DNA of 8,443 bases from Clostridiales bacterium (lineage in GTDB: Bacteria > Bacillota_A > Clostridia > Lachnospirales > Lachnospiraceae), in assembly GCA_030154385.1 (NCBI GenBank), contig JASKJZ010000094.1:1-8443 (forward strand), read 5' to 3'. Below the pieces are notes generated by a model that was not told the DNA's origin, did no database searches, and was given only the letters and a program-made list of their open reading frames with translations. This document shows positions 6,847 through 8,443 of the stretch, in pieces; the first letter of the stretch is position 1; the number at the start of each line of letters is the position of its first letter. A program made the translations under genes and the position numbers.

Positions 6847-7119
6847 CTATTTAATGGCGGGAAGAATCTTAGCGATATCACTGTGCGGTCTTGGAATCAC
6901 GTGAACTGCGACTAGTTCACCTAGTCTTGACGCTGCTTCTTGTCCCGATTCCGTTGCCGCCTTCACGGCTCCTACCTCTCCCTTTACAATTACTGTGACA
7001 AGACCGGAACCAATTTTTTCAGTTCCTACTAATTCTACATCGGCTGCCTTTAGCATCGCATCGGCTGCTTCAATTGAAGCGGTTAAACCTCTTGTTTCGA
7101 TCATTCCTATTGCTGACAT
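6847..7119 (-). CDS. Canonical BMC-H shell protein (PduA/PduJ/EutM-like)
   Basis: A 90-residue hexameric shell protein, likely the main facet tile. It begins [20 protein letters not shown], carries the standard pore motif KIGSGLV and ends with [16 protein letters not shown], matching the PduA/PduJ/EutM group over its full length. The ATG follows TAGGAGGATAACATT; the stop codon of the preceding shell gene forms part of this ribosome binding site, which points to coupled translation. The gene at 6155-6481 is a paralog, but many third-position differences show that the duplication is not recent. The small polar pore of this group usually passes polar substrates and limits aldehyde escape. Confidence 0.96.
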   Translation of the reverse strand: MSAIGMIETRGLTASIEAADAMLKAADVELVGTEKIGSGLVTVIVKGEVGAVKAATESGQEAASRLGELVAVHVIPRPHSDIAKILPAIK

Positions 7120-7131
7120 AATGTTATCCTC

Positions 7132-7440
7132 CTAAAATTTTACTTTTGATATTTTTGCAAGTTCTCTGGTTCCTTCATAGGGTCGTTCAATCACAGCCGT
7201 AACGACTTCTTCTGGTTCATTGATTGTAAGCGCCGCTTTTTTTGCGATCTCGACCGCTATTTTCACCTCGGAAACACTTCCTTCAAACTTTACCTGTGCC
7301 GTGAGCGGTATAAATGCACTGGTATCCTTTGGATTGATAGTATCAATTCCAAGAATCCGAATATCGGTTGCCTTGCAAGCTTTATCCATTGCATAAAGCA
7401 ACGCCCCATAGCCAGCACATTCCAAAAATCCGATTGCCAT
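7132..7440 (-). CDS. BMC-domain shell protein with enlarged pore loop
   Basis: Single BMC-domain protein of 102 residues. MAIGFLECAGYGALLYAMDKACKA matches the start of the fold, and GSVSEVKIAVEIAKKAA the second helix. Where canonical BMC-H proteins have [10 protein letters not shown], this one has DTINPKDTSAFIPLTAQVKF, an insertion of about 8 residues in the segment that lines the pore. The C-terminal part (VVTAVIERPYEGTRELAKI) keeps the family's IxRPxE-like turn. The loop should close, reshape or gate the pore; I cannot assign it to a named subfamily. ATG start with AAGGTGGTG upstream, 16 bases after the aldehyde dehydrogenase stop. It is the first shell gene of the visible set. Confidence 0.85.
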   Translation of the reverse strand: MAIGFLECAGYGALLYAMDKACKATDIRILGIDTINPKDTSAFIPLTAQVKFEGSVSEVKIAVEIAKKAALTINEPEEVVTAVIERPYEGTRELAKISKVKF

Positions 7441-7456
7441 AACGACACCACCTTAC

Positions 7457-8443
7457 TTAAATTATTCGAAAACCGCCATCTGCTAACATACACCTTCTAC
7501 GTCTTGTAAATGATTTTGCACAGGTGATTCCTTCACCCGTGGGTCCTGCTATCGTCATCGTGGTAAACCCATTTCCACCAATTCCAACTCCCTTTAAGGT
7601 ACAACCATTTTTTACAAATATCGTAGTTTCAATTTTTTTTGCAAAGCGAGTCATATGATCGACATTCTTCGAAAACATGGAAGCGGTATGACGATTTCCT
7701 GACTCGGCTATGTAGGCGGCCTCTACTGCCTCTTCAAAATTTTTACAGCGTACAATCGGTAATACTGGCATGAGCTGTTCTACCAATACAAATGGATGTT
7801 CTTTACTTGTCTCACAAATTAGGAGGCGTACCGTTGGGCGGCTTATCCCAATTGCTTCCAGCATCTTACTGGCATCCTGACCAACCCATTTTTTATTTAC
7901 ATGATATCCGGATATCTCCTTTATCATGACCAGGGAAAGGATTTTCTCTAATTCCGAAGGATTTAAAAGATACGCTCCTTCTGCAATCATCGCCTGAATC
8001 AAGTCATCTGCCACCTCATTTACCACAAATACTTCTTTTTCTGCCAGGCAAAGCAAGTTATTATCAAATGATGCTCCGTAATAGATTTCTTTTGCAGCAA
8101 GTTCAATGTCTGCCGTCTCGTCAACCACAACCGGAGGGTTTCCAGCACCCGCACCAATTGTCTTTTTCCCTGAGCGAAGCAGTGCATTAACCATTGGCAT
8201 ACCGCCTGTTCCAACCATAAGCCGTACCTTTGGGCTTTTTGAAATCGTCTCAACATTTTCCATGGTGGGCTCCTTTGCCATGGTAATTAAGTCTGCAGGA
8301 CCCCCATTTTCCAATATGGTACGATTTAAAATCTGCAAGCAATAGGCACAAACCCGTTTTGCAGAAGGATGTACATTAAATACTACTGCATTTCCACCTG
8401 CTATCATGCTAATCGTATTATTTATAATGGTTTCCGTAGGATT
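7457..8443 (-). CDS. CoA-acylating aldehyde dehydrogenase, PduP/EutE type (5' end cut by window edge)
   Basis: The C-terminal 328 residues of a NAD+- and CoA-dependent aldehyde dehydrogenase that turns the compartment's aldehyde into acyl-CoA. The frame is open to the right edge; the first visible codons read NPTETIINN, a hallmark of PduP/EutE proteins. The catalytic cysteine is in the family motif NNLLC followed by LAEKEVFVV (codon at 8048-8050). Also present are VGTGGMP, GAGAGNPPVVVDETADIE before the cysteine, and the closing GEGITCAKSFTRRRRCML. By comparison with family members of about 460 residues, roughly 130 N-terminal residues are missing, including any targeting peptide. The ATG at 8407 is internal, not the start. 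It leads the visible operon and supplies acyl-CoA for PduL. The aldehyde cannot be identified from this part. Confidence 0.95.
   Translation of the reverse strand, partial: NPTETIINNTISMIAGGNAVVFNVHPSAKRVCAYCLQILNRTILENGGPADLITMAKEPTMENVETISKSPKVRLMVGTGGMPMVNALLRSGKKTIGAGAGNPPVVVDETADIELAAKEIYYGASFDNNLLCLAEKEVFVVNEVADDLIQAMIAEGAYLLNPSELEKILSLVMIKEISGYHVNKKWVGQDASKMLEAIGISRPTVRLLICETSKEHPFVLVEQLMPVLPIVRCKNFEEAVEAAYIAESGNRHTASMFSKNVDHMTRFAKKIETTIFVKNGCTLKGVGIGGNGFTTMTIAGPTGEGITCAKSFTRRRRCMLADGGFRII

Noticed and set aside
8020..8256. Second minus-strand frame inside the aldehyde dehydrogenase gene
   Set aside because: It overlaps the strongly supported frame with the catalytic cysteine and shows no family features of its own.
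7457..8407. Complete aldehyde dehydrogenase starting at the ATG 8407
   Set aside because: The frame is open to the right edge, and the upstream codons encode the conserved NPTETIINN motif, so the ATG is internal and the gene is partial.
1..8443. Naming the locus as a propanediol, ethanolamine, choline or fucose compartment
   Set aside because: No signature enzyme or specific regulator is in the window; the shared core genes do not discriminate between these types.

Overview
This window is part of one long minus-strand operon for a bacterial microcompartment (BMC, metabolosome). It reads from the right edge to the left edge, and every gene points the same way. The modest GC content by eye, strong GGAGG-type ribosome binding sites, GTG starts and tight spacing fit an anaerobic Firmicute of the class Clostridia (perhaps Lachnospiraceae-like). 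This taxonomic call is inference from style and gene content.

In transcription order the layout is as follows. First comes the C-terminal 328 residues of a PduP/EutE-type CoA-acylating aldehyde dehydrogenase (7457-8443, start outside the window). Next are four single-domain BMC shell proteins (7132-7440, 6847-7119, 6515-6829, 6155-6481): two are close PduA/EutM-like paralogs and two are divergent in the pore loop. Then come a PduL-type phosphotransacylase (5492-6142) and an EutN/CcmL-type pentameric vertex protein (5244-5495), overlapping by 4 bases. The only intergenic space of note (5171-5243) holds a perfect 13-bp hairpin. After it come a family-1 solute-binding-protein homolog with no signal peptide (4067-5170), a CoA-disulfide reductase/NADH oxidase-type flavoprotein (2734-4065), two subunits of a glutaconate CoA-transferase-like enzyme (1899-2708 and 1172-1891), and an iron-type alcohol dehydrogenase running off the left edge (1-1157).

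The core logic is that of a catabolic metabolosome. An unseen signature enzyme would make an aldehyde inside the shell. The aldehyde dehydrogenase converts it to acyl-CoA with NADH, and PduL releases CoA and makes acyl-phosphate for ATP synthesis. The alcohol dehydrogenase reduces a second aldehyde to alcohol and returns NAD+. The CoA-transferase-like pair and the CoA-disulfide reductase point to further CoA or acyl-CoA handling. No signature enzyme (diol dehydratase, ethanolamine lyase, glycyl-radical enzyme, aldolase) and no tandem-domain BMC-T protein is present, so the substrate cannot be named from this window.

Two features depart from the usual metabolosome parts list. One is a solute-binding-protein fold that must stay in the cytoplasm, because an in-frame stop shortly upstream excludes a signal peptide. 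The other is a CoA-transferase beta subunit that is clearly GctB-like but lacks the catalytic glutamate, which suggests a different reaction such as hydrolysis or C-C cleavage of an acyl-CoA. Together they make this a candidate for an uncharacterised BMC variant. There is no RNA gene, mobile element or CRISPR array, and no promoter that I can support.
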